A stretch of 64,000 nucleotides of DNA from Paenibacillus planticolens (GTDB taxonomy: Bacteria > Bacillota > Bacilli > Paenibacillales > NBRC-103111). Where the stretch lies: positions 62,001-126,000 of the forward strand of contig NZ_WHNZ01000040.1 of NCBI RefSeq assembly GCF_013141725.1, given 5' to 3'. Position 1 is the first letter of the stretch, and each line of letters starts with the position of its first letter. Under the pieces are notes generated by a model that searched no databases, had not been told where the DNA came from, and saw nothing but the letters and a program-made list of their open reading frames with translations. Shown here in pieces: positions 51,267 through 60,287 of the stretch. Position numbers and translations under genes: made by a program.

Positions 51267-52976
51267 CTAAACTTTAAACTTGCCAACCAGCGCCTGTAGT
51301 TCTTCTGACATTACAGACAGAGAGGACGCGGATAAGGAAATCTCCTTCATGGAAGCCAATTGCTCCTCCGTGGCAGTCGCTACGTTTTGTGATCCGGAGG
51401 TTACGGTTCTCGATCCTTCTGAAATCTCTTCAAAAGAATGGACGATCTGTTCTGCGCTGGCTGACATTTGCTGCGAGGCCGCCGATACCTCTTGAACCTG
51501 GCTGGCTACGTGATCTACAAGTCCCTTAATCTCTTCGAAAGATTCTCCTGCTAGGTGAACAACCCGGATACCCTCATTTATTTCCTTGGCTCCGGACTCC
51601 ACCGCTTGAGTCGTCTTATCGATACCGCTGCGAATATGCGCAATCAACTGCGTAATTTGATCGGCCGATTGGGATGATTGTTCGGCCAGCTTACGTACTT
51701 CGCCAGCAACTACGGCAAATCCGCGCCCCTGTTCGCCGGCTCTTGCAGCTTCAATCGCCGCGTTTAAAGCGAGCAAATTGGTTTGGCTGGCAATAGCGGA
51801 GATCACGTCAAGAATCTGTTCAATTTCCCCTGAGCGCTGGCCCATTTCTTTCACTTCACCAGCAAGCTGATTGAATGAAGTTTGAATGGACTCCATCTGT
51901 TCTTCTGCCGACAGAATCGCATTGTTTCCTTGCAATGTCTTTTCGGCGGCTTGCATAGACACAGAAGATGCAACTTGTGCGTTTGCCGCAATTTGTTGTA
52001 CTCCGGCAGACATTTCACTCATCGCCCGCACGCTTTCCTCTACACTGTGGGACTGTTTCTCTGCGCTAACGACGACCCGCTGAATGGTAGAAGCAATGGT
52101 TGCGGAAGCCTGGCTGGTTTGTTCTGCGCCAGCTGTCAACTCCTCCGAGGAAGCAGCTACATGCTCGGCGCTTTGACTAATCTGTTTGACCAAGCTATGA
52201 AGACTATCCTTCATTTGATTAAGCGAACTAGCTAAAGCACCGATTTCATCCCTGTTTTTGACCTGAATATTTTCAACGGATACATCACCTGAAGCTATTT
52301 TCTTAGCGATTTTTTCCATAAATACAATGGGTTTAGAAATCATACGCGAACTAAAATAACTAATCGATATCGCTAGCACCAATGCAATACAACTTAGTAT
52401 CAAAACGCTTCTATTAGCCGTATCAACCATCTTGGTATTGCTGGCATTTGCTTCCGTCATTAATTTTCGCTGCTCACTAGCTATTTCATCTGCAGCCGGC
52501 TCTAGCAGCCTTCCCGAAGGCAGCACTTCATTATCGTAAAATTCCATCACTTGTGTGGAACTCTGGCCATTTTGGACCATTTGAAGCAATTGATCATATT
52601 TTTGTTTAAATTGTATATTCAATTCATCCAATTTTCTTAGTCTTTCTTTATCCACTTCTCTGTTTGCCAAAGTTATGGTTTCGCTGACTAGCTTAGATAA
52701 GCTATCATTGGATGCTTGCACTTGTTTCGTATATTCCGAATCCCTTGTTAAGAGATATCCGCGTAATCTGCTAGATTGTTTTGCAGCTTCCAGCTGCATA
52801 GTTTGAGCATTGGCCACAATTATTGACCGTCTGTCAATTAAATCGGTGTATGATTGATCTACTTCCTTAAGGTAATAAAACGAGATGCTGCTTGTAATCC
52901 CCATCAGGACAGCAATACTCAAAAATAACCCCATAAGCTTTTGGCTAATTGATAATTTGATCGTTCTGGATTGCAC
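51267..52976 (-). CDS. Methyl-accepting chemotaxis protein
   Basis: 569 aa: TM1 (about 12-32), helical-bundle sensor (about 35-185, contains 'ANAQTMQLEAAKQSSRLRGY' typical of 4HB/CHASE3-like sensors), TM2 (about 188-208), HAMP ('IAKKIASGDVSVENIQVKNR') and signalling domain ('ASQTNLLALNAAIEAARAGE', 'GRGFAVVAGEVRKLAEQSSQ'). Start is GTG with GGGGG upstream. First gene of an MCP/HD-GYP operon. The 288 bases upstream hold AT-rich sequence with no riboswitch I could match. Confidence 0.93.
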   Translation of the reverse strand: MQSRTIKLSISQKLMGLFLSIAVLMGITSSISFYYLKEVDQSYTDLIDRRSIIVANAQTMQLEAAKQSSRLRGYLLTRDSEYTKQVQASNDSLSKLVSETITLANREVDKERLRKLDELNIQFKQKYDQLLQMVQNGQSSTQVMEFYDNEVLPSGRLLEPAADEIASEQRKLMTEANASNTKMVDTANRSVLILSCIALVLAISISYFSSRMISKPIVFMEKIAKKIASGDVSVENIQVKNRDEIGALASSLNQMKDSLHSLVKQISQSAEHVAASSEELTAGAEQTSQASATIASTIQRVVVSAEKQSHSVEESVRAMSEMSAGVQQIAANAQVASSVSMQAAEKTLQGNNAILSAEEQMESIQTSFNQLAGEVKEMGQRSGEIEQILDVISAIASQTNLLALNAAIEAARAGEQGRGFAVVAGEVRKLAEQSSQSADQITQLIAHIRSGIDKTTQAVESGAKEINEGIRVVHLAGESFEEIKGLVDHVASQVQEVSAASQQMSASAEQIVHSFEEISEGSRTVTSGSQNVATATEEQLASMKEISLSASSLSVMSEELQALVGKFKV

Positions 52977-53197
52977 TTATGATGACCCCCTTTAAGAATG
53001 CTAGGAACTTTATTGGAAAACACTGTGAACCCAATAAACTTAATCATCCCATAGATGGGTGAGGTTTCCTGCAAGCACCACAAATAATAGTATAAAATGC
53101 CTAATATAGCAACAAACGCGATCTGAATTTTAAGATTAATCGTGAAATATCGTCATTTTTCGACACTAAACTGTTAAATTTTATGTTGAAAGAAAAA

Positions 53198-53215
53198 AGC
53201 ACCCTCTCGGGTGCT
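53198..53215 (-). terminator. Terminator of pckA
   Basis: AGCACCC-TCTC-GGGTGCT stem followed by TTTTTTC on the minus strand, 50 bases beyond the pckA stop. Confidence 0.8.
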
Positions 53216-53264
53216 GCTTTCTTGGTATGGAGGTGCGGCATTCATCGAGTACCCACTCGTGAGT

Positions 53265-54839
53265 TCAATCCCTTTGCCTTGGACCGGCACCCTTAATTTC
53301 TGTATCGATATTGGAAAATTTCTCGAAATTGCGAGTAAAACGTTCAGCCAATTCCCAAGCGGATTTCCTATACGCCTCCTGATCCTGCCAAGTTTGACGG
53401 GGAACCAGAATGTGGCTTGGAACTCCCTCTACGAAATCGGGACAGAGCACACCAAAAATCGGGTCTGCCGTAAACGACGCTTGCTCGATACTTCCATTCA
53501 AAGCTGCAGTCACCATCGCCCGGGTGAAGGTTAAATTCATCCTCTTGCCTACACCGTAAGGACCGCCGGACCACCCCGTATTCACCAAATATACTTTAAC
53601 TTGGTGCTGCTCAATTTTATCTCCAAGCAGCTTTGCGTACACAGATGGCTCTAGCGGAAGGAAAGGCGCCCCAAAGCAAGTGGAGAATGTCGCCTCCGGC
53701 TCCGTTACTTCTCTTTCGGTTCCTGCCAGCTTCGAAGTGTACCCTGACAAGAAGTGATACATCGCCTGTTCCTTCGTCAGCTTCGAAATAGGAGGCAGCA
53801 CGCCGAAAGCATCCGCTGTTAGGAAAATGATGACCTTCGGATGGCCCGCCTTCCCTGGGATGACCGCACCGGGAATGACATCGATCGGATAAGCGGCTCG
53901 CGTATTTTCCGTTGCCCGAGTATCGCTATAATCCGCTATCCTTGTCTCTGAAGCCAGAACGACATTTTCTAAAACCGAACCGTAACGAATAGCCTGCCAA
54001 ATCTGCGGCTCCTTTTCTTCGGATAGATTGGCACACTTGGCATAGCATCCGCCTTCAAAGTTATAAACCCCGTGATCTGTCCAGCCATGCTCGTCGTCCC
54101 CGATCAACCCGCGGTTCGGATCGGCGGAAAGCGTCGTTTTCCCCGTACCGGATAATCCAAAGAATAAAGCCACATCGTCGTTCTCACCCACATTTGCTGA
54201 GCAATGCATAGGAAGAACGCCACGGAAAGGGAGCAAATAATTCAGGACGCTAAAAATTGATTTTTTCATCTCTCCCGCATATTCGGTCCCTCCGATGAGC
54301 ACCAGCTTCCTTTCAAAGGACACGCAGATAAACGTTTCAGAGCGCGTACCGTCCACTGCAGGATCGGCTTTTAGACCTGGCAGCGCAATCACCGTAAATT
54401 CCGCAGCATGCGTTTGCAGTTCTTCCTCTGTCGGACGGACAAAAAGCTGCCGGACAAATAAATTTTGCCATGCATATTCATTCACAACACGAATGGGTAA
54501 CCGGTACTCCGGGTCCGCCCCAGCGTAACCGTCAAATACGAACAAATCCTTATCCGACATATAGTCTTGCGCTTTTTGGTAAAGCCGCTCGAACTGAGAC
54601 TCTGAGATGGGTTCATTCACAGCCCCCCACTCTACGTGATCCCTAACGGAAGGTTCTTGGACAATGAACTTGTCTTTAGGCGAGCGTCCGGTATATTTCC
54701 CTGTGTAGACTTGTAACGCTCCAGAGGAAGCAAGAACCCCTTCCTTCCGTTCCAATGCTGATTCGACCAGCTCGGAAACGGACAAATTATTGCTTATCTT
54801 CCCTATTTTCAACTGCTGCAGCTTAGTTTCCATACTCAT
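53265..54839 (-). CDS. pckA: Phosphoenolpyruvate carboxykinase (ATP)
   Basis: Converts oxaloacetate and ATP to PEP, CO2 and ADP, first committed step of gluconeogenesis. 524 aa with N-terminal 'GKYTGRSPKDKFIV', the P-loop 'GLSGTGKTTLSADPNRGLIG' followed by DDEHGW, and 'YLVNTGWSGGPYGVGKRM'. It follows the gapB-type gene by 56 bases on the same strand. In Bacillus both genes are CcpN-repressed gluconeogenic genes at separate loci; here they form one unit. Confidence 0.96.
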   Translation of the reverse strand: MSMETKLQQLKIGKISNNLSVSELVESALERKEGVLASSGALQVYTGKYTGRSPKDKFIVQEPSVRDHVEWGAVNEPISESQFERLYQKAQDYMSDKDLFVFDGYAGADPEYRLPIRVVNEYAWQNLFVRQLFVRPTEEELQTHAAEFTVIALPGLKADPAVDGTRSETFICVSFERKLVLIGGTEYAGEMKKSIFSVLNYLLPFRGVLPMHCSANVGENDDVALFFGLSGTGKTTLSADPNRGLIGDDEHGWTDHGVYNFEGGCYAKCANLSEEKEPQIWQAIRYGSVLENVVLASETRIADYSDTRATENTRAAYPIDVIPGAVIPGKAGHPKVIIFLTADAFGVLPPISKLTKEQAMYHFLSGYTSKLAGTEREVTEPEATFSTCFGAPFLPLEPSVYAKLLGDKIEQHQVKVYLVNTGWSGGPYGVGKRMNLTFTRAMVTAALNGSIEQASFTADPIFGVLCPDFVEGVPSHILVPRQTWQDQEAYRKSAWELAERFTRNFEKFSNIDTEIKGAGPRQRD

Positions 54840-54895
54840 CCATTCCCTTCAGTTTCTTAATTGATATTGTCTATTTTCTATGTCAATTTACCAAC

Positions 54896-55933
54896 TCAAG
54901 CTAACAGAGGCGCTTTCCACAATTGATCCACTTTTTCTTTCATGAGTTGTACAAGTTCGACGACACGGCTGGCATAAGCCCACTCATTATCGTACCAGGC
55001 CAAAACCTTGATCTGATCATCTATAACCATGATGGAAGGTCCATCGATGACAGCTGACTGGGAACAGCCAATATAATCGGCGGATACTAAAGGTTCATCC
55101 GTAAAACTGACATAAGGCGATAAGCTTCCCTCGGATGCCGCCTTGAAAACAGACCTCACTTGTTCCAAGCTTGTTGGCCTCGAAACCTTAACAGTCAAAT
55201 CAATAAGGGACACATCCTGTGTAGGAATACGGAGGGAAATTCCCTGAATGCGAGAAGCCAGATGCGGCAGCACATCGACTAAAGCTTTTCCCACACCCGT
55301 GGTAGTTGGAATGATGGACTGCGTACATGCCCGTGCTCTTCGTAAATCTTTATGCGGATTATCCATATGATTTTGGTCGGAAGTAAAAGAATGGACCGTT
55401 GTCATCCAACCGGTTTGTACCCCGAAAGCTTGGTCCACAATGTGCAAAACAGGCGAAAGACAGTTAGTCGTGCAAGAAGCGGCCGACAGCAGCTGATGTT
55501 TCCGGGGATCATACAAATGATCGTTCACGCCCATCACAACTGTAAGATCCATTTGGCTGCCCGGGGCTGTAATCAGAACATGGGTTGCACCTGCCGCAAT
55601 GTGCTTTAGGGCGCCTTCCCGATGATTAAATTTACCGGTTGCATCTACAACGATATCTGCTCCGAGACTTTTCCATGCGATCATTTCGGGGTCCCTTTGA
55701 TTGACAATTTCAATGCTCTCCCCGTTAATGATAAGCTTCCCGTTGCTTACGGTAACTTCCGCATCCAATCTTCCGTGTACGGTGTCGTATTTTAAAAGAT
55801 GCGCAATCGTCTCGGCCGGATAACTACAATTAATAGCACATAGCCGATAAGGTCTTTGCTTTTCCGAAAATATCTTTCTGACTAGTAATCGTCCTATTCG
55901 CCCCATCCCGCTAATGCCTACGCCTTGTATCAC
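54896..55933 (-). CDS. gapB: Glyceraldehyde-3-phosphate dehydrogenase, gluconeogenic (GapB-like)
   Basis: 345 aa. NAD(P)-binding 'GISGMGRIGRLLVRKIF', catalytic Cys in 'SAASCTTNCLSP', and 'WYDNEWAYASRVVEL'. The variant glycine motif and the pairing with pckA point to the GapB (NADP, gluconeogenic) class and not the glycolytic GapA. GTG at 55933 has GGAGG eight bases upstream; the in-frame TTG at 55948 overlaps that site. The upstream gap contains an 11-bp inverted repeat and a cre-like palindrome. Confidence 0.9.
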   Translation of the reverse strand: MIQGVGISGMGRIGRLLVRKIFSEKQRPYRLCAINCSYPAETIAHLLKYDTVHGRLDAEVTVSNGKLIINGESIEIVNQRDPEMIAWKSLGADIVVDATGKFNHREGALKHIAAGATHVLITAPGSQMDLTVVMGVNDHLYDPRKHQLLSAASCTTNCLSPVLHIVDQAFGVQTGWMTTVHSFTSDQNHMDNPHKDLRRARACTQSIIPTTTGVGKALVDVLPHLASRIQGISLRIPTQDVSLIDLTVKVSRPTSLEQVRSVFKAASEGSLSPYVSFTDEPLVSADYIGCSQSAVIDGPSIMVIDDQIKVLAWYDNEWAYASRVVELVQLMKEKVDQLWKAPLLA

Positions 55934-55951
55934 TGAATTCCCCTCCAAAAC

Positions 55952-56032
55952 ATATAATGTGTTTTATTTATTTTTTAGTATACACTATTCAATCGTATAG
56001 AGATAATAAAATAAATTAATGACACATTATAT
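55952..56032. promoter_or_regulatory. 11-bp inverted repeat flanking the gapB-pckA promoter region
   Basis: ATATAATGTGT (55952-55962) and its exact complement ACACATTATAT (56022-56032) flank an AT-rich stretch with a possible minus-strand promoter (TTATCT, 18 bases, TATACT). Arms 60 bases apart could bind one regulator twice and loop. CcpN-like boxes were looked for; no clear match. Confidence 0.4.
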
Positions 56033-56104
56033 ATTTATTTATGACCTGTACCAAGAAAGCCAGCAAAGCGGCGCCGACAACAGAGGCGTGAATCACAACT
56101 TAAT

Positions 56105-56120
56105 TTGTAAGCGATTACAA
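56105..56120. promoter_or_regulatory. cre-like palindrome upstream of gapB
   Basis: TTGTAAGCGATTACAA has 6-bp palindromic arms and differs from the CcpA cre consensus at one position. It is 171 bases upstream of the gapB start and could serve carbon control of the gluconeogenic operon. The rest of 55934-56388 has no gene I can support. Confidence 0.45.
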
Positions 56121-56388
56121 TCCAACTTACTTGAATTTTTTATTTCCAATGTACTAATGAAGTATAGGCCAGGGACCCAAATATTGAAATATTACGGTCA
56201 ATAATATAATATTCTTCATTAAATTCATTTACACAATAAACGTATCGGGGCTTTTCACTCGTGCCGAACTAGTCTTTGACCTGACAGGCACAGGCATCCG
56301 CATTCCGGAAAATGCCGAAAACATGGAACGCAGATGACCTTCCTGTGGATCAGCAGTTGTCGAAAGAGGTTCTTCAAAAGGTTTAACG

Positions 56389-57540
56389 TTAATGTGCTCT
56401 TGCTTTGTACTTGCCGGTATGTTGCAGATTAACCTTGACCTCCACTTTGTCGAGGGAATTGGCATCCAATTTGAAATCCGTTTTCCGGTTAAGTTCATGC
56501 CATTTTTGGGGGTAGTTCCTGTAAAGCCGTTCGCCCAATTGCAGCACGTCTATTTTCTTGCTAAGGCCTATCGCATAAGTTTTTCTGATTTGATCCTCAA
56601 TCACTTGCTCCGCAAGCCTCTCCATGTCTTTAGTAGTGACATTCTCAACCATTTCATCAACATAGGCGTTTATTTTTAATTTAATCGTATAGTATACCTT
56701 ACCATCTCGAATAACAGGCAGAATACGCGATTTCGGCTTAATCATAACAATTGCCGCGACAGGCTTCTTTATGTCTGGAATGTTGATCGGGGAACGCGCC
56801 AGTTTTTCTTGAAGCCATCGAAATCCCTCTAACTCTTTTTCGGACATCCACCCTAGGAATTGGCTATCCTGTGAATAAAACGCCCCATCGATTCTAAACA
56901 TCGTTCTGGGTTGTTTGTCTTCGGTCCATGCTCCCTTGTCAATTGCGATCGAAGGAAGCATGGCCGATTGCCCCGCTTCATTGATCTCCGAAATAATCTT
57001 GAAACCGTAATGCGGCGTAATATACGAGCGCTGAGAATAGATCTGTGAAGGATTGTCCAATAAGGAATCTATCGGGGATAGATTCAGAATCGACTTCTGT
57101 TGAAATATATCGCGTAACGATTCTTTTGTTCCATACAATAAAACGTTATAACGGACTTCACGATAGCGGTTTAACATATCGTAAGCCTCTTTGACTCTTT
57201 GACCGTTACTTAAAAACCTTTCCGTGCAAACAATTGCTTTCACATGACCCCAATACACTCTCAATTGGGATGTCGCATAAATCGAATTAAACGTTTCAGT
57301 AACCGTTACCCCTTCCCCTTTTCCAATCCATAAGGGGACGTTTTTCCCTAGCTGTGTTGACTCGCTTTTGGCCACATTAGAAAAATTGAGTACCTGAACA
57401 TAGGTTATATATTTTCCATCTTCGTAATCCATTCCAATCGCTGTTACATAGGCCATCGTTTGAATATCTTTGGAATTCCAACAACCCGTCTGGAATAACA
57501 GAATCGCAGTGATGATCACAAGGAGACTATATTTCCTCAT
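56389..57540 (-). CDS. Spore germination lipoprotein, GerC family
   Basis: C subunit of a nutrient germinant receptor in the spore inner membrane. 383 aa: signal and cysteine in 'ILLFQTGCWNSKDIQ', then the Ger(x)C pattern 'AYVTAIGMDYEDGKYITYVQ' and a C-terminal domain ending 'DKVEVKVNLQHTGKYK'. The position -3 to the cysteine is Gln, unusual for a lipobox. Its ATG overlaps the end of the A-subunit gene by four bases. Third gene of the operon. Confidence 0.92.
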   Translation of the reverse strand: MRKYSLLVIITAILLFQTGCWNSKDIQTMAYVTAIGMDYEDGKYITYVQVLNFSNVAKSESTQLGKNVPLWIGKGEGVTVTETFNSIYATSQLRVYWGHVKAIVCTERFLSNGQRVKEAYDMLNRYREVRYNVLLYGTKESLRDIFQQKSILNLSPIDSLLDNPSQIYSQRSYITPHYGFKIISEINEAGQSAMLPSIAIDKGAWTEDKQPRTMFRIDGAFYSQDSQFLGWMSEKELEGFRWLQEKLARSPINIPDIKKPVAAIVMIKPKSRILPVIRDGKVYYTIKLKINAYVDEMVENVTTKDMERLAEQVIEDQIRKTYAIGLSKKIDVLQLGERLYRNYPQKWHELNRKTDFKLDANSLDKVEVKVNLQHTGKYKARAH

Positions 57541-59021
57541 TCGGCATTCTTCCCTTGATGGTCTGAATCGATCGTGTGCAGCTCTTGCGGACGATGAACG
57601 ATTTTAACCCATGGGAACCTTAAAAAGCTCTTAAACATGTCTTTGTAATTGGGTGGGGACAACGGAGACAAGAAAGGAATACCGAATGATTTGATTCTAG
57701 ACATATGAATCACCAACAAAATCATGCCCAAAATGAGCCCGTACATGCCAATGATCGCTGAAGCCAGGAAAATAAATAACCTGATCACACTTACGACTGT
57801 ACCCAAGGTCTGATTAACAAGCGTAGCTCCCATGATTGCGGTAATCGCCCCAACCACAACCACCGAAGGCGAAACCAAACCCGCGCGTATGGATGCATCC
57901 CCAATGACTAACCCGCCGATGACCGTTAGCGTTTGTCCAATGGAGCTGGGCAACCGCACGCCGGCTTCCCGAAAAACCTCCAACAGAAACAGCAAGGTTA
58001 ACATTTCCATTTGTGCGGATAAAGGTAAACCGATTCTTGCTACCGAGATCGTCGCCATGAGCCGAAATGGAATTTGATCTTGGTGAAATGCAGTAAGGGC
58101 TACCCAAAAGCCAGGCAGTAGAATAGAAATCCAAAAGCTAAAAAAACGGATTAATCGAGCAAACGATACGTATTGAAAGCTGAAATGAATATCCTCCGGA
58201 GATTTCATGATCAATGAAAAGTTCCCTGGTGCAATTAAGATCAAAGGGTTGCCGTCGACAATAAGAATAAACCTTCCAGCCAACAAGCAGTTGACCGCAT
58301 AATCGGGCCTGCCGGTGAAGTCGGTTATAGGAAATAACGAAAATTTCTTATCGGTGAGCGCTTCTTCCACCTGGTTGATGCTATAAATGCCGTCGACATC
58401 GATTTTATTCAAGCGGGAACGAACTTCCAGCAAAATATTCGGGGCTAAAATGTCCTTAATATACATAAGTCCAATCTTCGTTCTCGTTCTTCTTCCGAGA
58501 ATCGTCGTTTCACAGCATAAGGAATTGCTTCGAATCCGTTTGCGAATTAAGGCAATATTCGTCGACAAATCTTCCACAAATCCATCTTTCGGTCCTTTGA
58601 TTGAAATCTCGACACTCGATTCATCAGGCGTGCGCTGAGGACGGTTACAAATATTAAGCTTGTACATCGCATCCGATGCTAAAAAAACGAGAAGCAGATC
58701 CCCTTGAAAGACGCAATCTGTCATTTCTTGCTCAGTTGCTTCTCCATCAAAGGAAATAAGCGGTAAAGAGCCCAGCGCATATCCGTTTTGCAAATATTCG
58801 AAACCATTTTCTTTATAGACAATATTCAATTCCGGCAGAACAATTTTCCCTATTTGAACCGCATCGCATAAACCCTCTGCATAGATCATCATAACCGTGG
58901 ACGACGGGTCATCCTCACCAAATAGGTAAATCTGAATTTGTACGTCAGAACAATTTGCGAATAATTGCCGAAGCATCTGTTCTTTCGTTACGTCGACAGA
59001 TTGAATATCGCTACCGCTCAT
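57537..59021 (-). CDS. Spore germination protein, GerA family
   Basis: A subunit of the germinant receptor. 494 aa: soluble N-terminal domain (about 1-270, 'GLMYIKDILAPNILLEVRSR', 'GRPDYAVNCLLAGRFILIVD'), then four or five helices with 'RLPSSIGQTLTVIGGLVIGD'. The frame extends to 59279 inside the B-subunit gene, but ATG 59021 has AAGGAGGG and overlaps the B stop (ATGA). Second gene in the order B-A-C; the textbook gerA operon is A-B-C. Confidence 0.94.
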   Translation of the reverse strand: MSGSDIQSVDVTKEQMLRQLFANCSDVQIQIYLFGEDDPSSTVMMIYAEGLCDAVQIGKIVLPELNIVYKENGFEYLQNGYALGSLPLISFDGEATEQEMTDCVFQGDLLLVFLASDAMYKLNICNRPQRTPDESSVEISIKGPKDGFVEDLSTNIALIRKRIRSNSLCCETTILGRRTRTKIGLMYIKDILAPNILLEVRSRLNKIDVDGIYSINQVEEALTDKKFSLFPITDFTGRPDYAVNCLLAGRFILIVDGNPLILIAPGNFSLIMKSPEDIHFSFQYVSFARLIRFFSFWISILLPGFWVALTAFHQDQIPFRLMATISVARIGLPLSAQMEMLTLLFLLEVFREAGVRLPSSIGQTLTVIGGLVIGDASIRAGLVSPSVVVVGAITAIMGATLVNQTLGTVVSVIRLFIFLASAIIGMYGLILGMILLVIHMSRIKSFGIPFLSPLSPPNYKDMFKSFLRFPWVKIVHRPQELHTIDSDHQGKNAE

Positions 59022-60100
59022 GTCCTTCCCTCCTTGGTGGGTTTGGCCATCCATGCAATGACGGCTAAAACAATGGTTATACATAGAGTGAAAATCAAAG
59101 ATACAGGAAAATAAATTTGATATATCCACAAATAGAATGTATTTTGGCTGTTTACAATGATGGAGAATATGGCTAGACCAAGCGTTAATATTAGAATAGT
59201 CCATCCTCGTTTGAATGGAATTAATTCCGCCAATAAAAAAAGAGCAAGACTGATTCGTACTGTTGCCCCAGCCAACCATTGATATACAGACAAGAAATCG
59301 ACGTGTTCGATATACGAACCAATTTTAACAAGACGCCATTGCTCATACGGAGATACCATCTGTTTGGCAGCTTCATGAGGACCGAATTCCGTGATTGCTC
59401 CTATCAAAGGACCTAAAGTAATGTAGACCAGAATCATGCCCAGCAGCATCATTTGCCAAGCCCGCATTTTCGATTTAAAACGGTGCTGGAATAACAGCAT
59501 CAGAATGATCTCCACCAATGCTCCTCCCGTATAAACCATACCGTTCAAAGCCGGCTGCCAGCCGTGCTCCAGAATGGGCTTGAGAAGCGCGAAATCCTTC
59601 TCCGACGTATTCGCAATGGAAACGAAGTATCCGAGACAGACGACCGTCGGAAGCAGAATGCCCGCACCTATCGCAATTGTGCGAATGCCCGTATAGGCCG
59701 CGTAAAAGCAGACCGAAACTAGTACAATGATCAATATAAATTGAGGGGTTGCGGGCAAATAATTAGTGAATGTCCAAATCTCTGTCTGGATCACCGTCAT
59801 GCCACCGATCAAAAACAATTCCACGCAAATCGGAGCTATAATGACCCATGCAATGAGAGGGCTGGTTTGGTTAGACAGCCACGTCCGCAGCTCCTGTTGC
59901 CCTGATTTCTTCATAATATAAACAAGCAGAGCACACCAGGGTATGTAGAGAACTGCCGTCATTAGTACAGATATCCAAGCATCCCTTCCCGATGCATCCA
60001 AAACGAGCGGATTTACAATAACATGACTAGTCAAACCATTGAACAGCATCATGACCATAATAATTGATACAATACCGATTTTCCCTTGTGTTCCGTCCAT
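59018..60100 (-). CDS. Spore germination protein, GerB family (amino-acid transporter fold)
   Basis: B subunit, 360 aa, ten helices of the APC/spore-permease fold ('GIVSIIMVMMLFNGLTSHVI', 'WMAKPTKEGRT' tail). ATG 60100 follows GAGGGA; the frame reaches 60181 with no ribosome site there. It probably binds the germinant and gates ion flow. First gene of the three-gene receptor operon. Confidence 0.92.
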   Translation of the reverse strand: MDGTQGKIGIVSIIMVMMLFNGLTSHVIVNPLVLDASGRDAWISVLMTAVLYIPWCALLVYIMKKSGQQELRTWLSNQTSPLIAWVIIAPICVELFLIGGMTVIQTEIWTFTNYLPATPQFILIIVLVSVCFYAAYTGIRTIAIGAGILLPTVVCLGYFVSIANTSEKDFALLKPILEHGWQPALNGMVYTGGALVEIILMLLFQHRFKSKMRAWQMMLLGMILVYITLGPLIGAITEFGPHEAAKQMVSPYEQWRLVKIGSYIEHVDFLSVYQWLAGATVRISLALFLLAELIPFKRGWTILILTLGLAIFSIIVNSQNTFYLWIYQIYFPVSLIFTLCITIVLAVIAWMAKPTKEGRT

Positions 60101-60223
60101 ATCATTTCCCTCGCCTGCAGCCATGAATAGCCGGTAGTTATTACGAACAGAATCTTTTGTAATTTTATCCTTTTGTTGCATTTATTATTCACGGGGTCAG
60201 GTCATCGCCAGATAGTTCGATGG

Positions 60224-60267
60224 AGTTCAAATAGACCCATGCAAATTTGCATGGGCCTATTTGAACT
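60224..60267 (-). terminator. Long hairpin terminator after the polysaccharide lyase gene
   Basis: Two 22-base arms lie back to back (AGTTCAAATAGACCCATGCA... and its complement, one A-C mismatch) with no loop bases to spare, between the lyase stop and the ger operon. Confidence 0.8.
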
Positions 60268-60287
60268 ATTTTAAACCTGACAGCCTA

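Noticed and set aside
52977..53264. Possible c-di-GMP riboswitch before the MCP/HD-GYP operon
   Set aside because: Looked for class I and II core motifs on the minus strand; none found.
54840..56030. CcpN boxes for gapB-pckA
   Set aside because: Best match to the Bacillus consensus has two or more mismatches at key positions, so not annotated.
56019..56204. 61-codon plus-strand frame in the gapB-ger gap
   Set aside because: No ribosome site; overlaps the cre-like palindrome; AT-rich noncoding composition.
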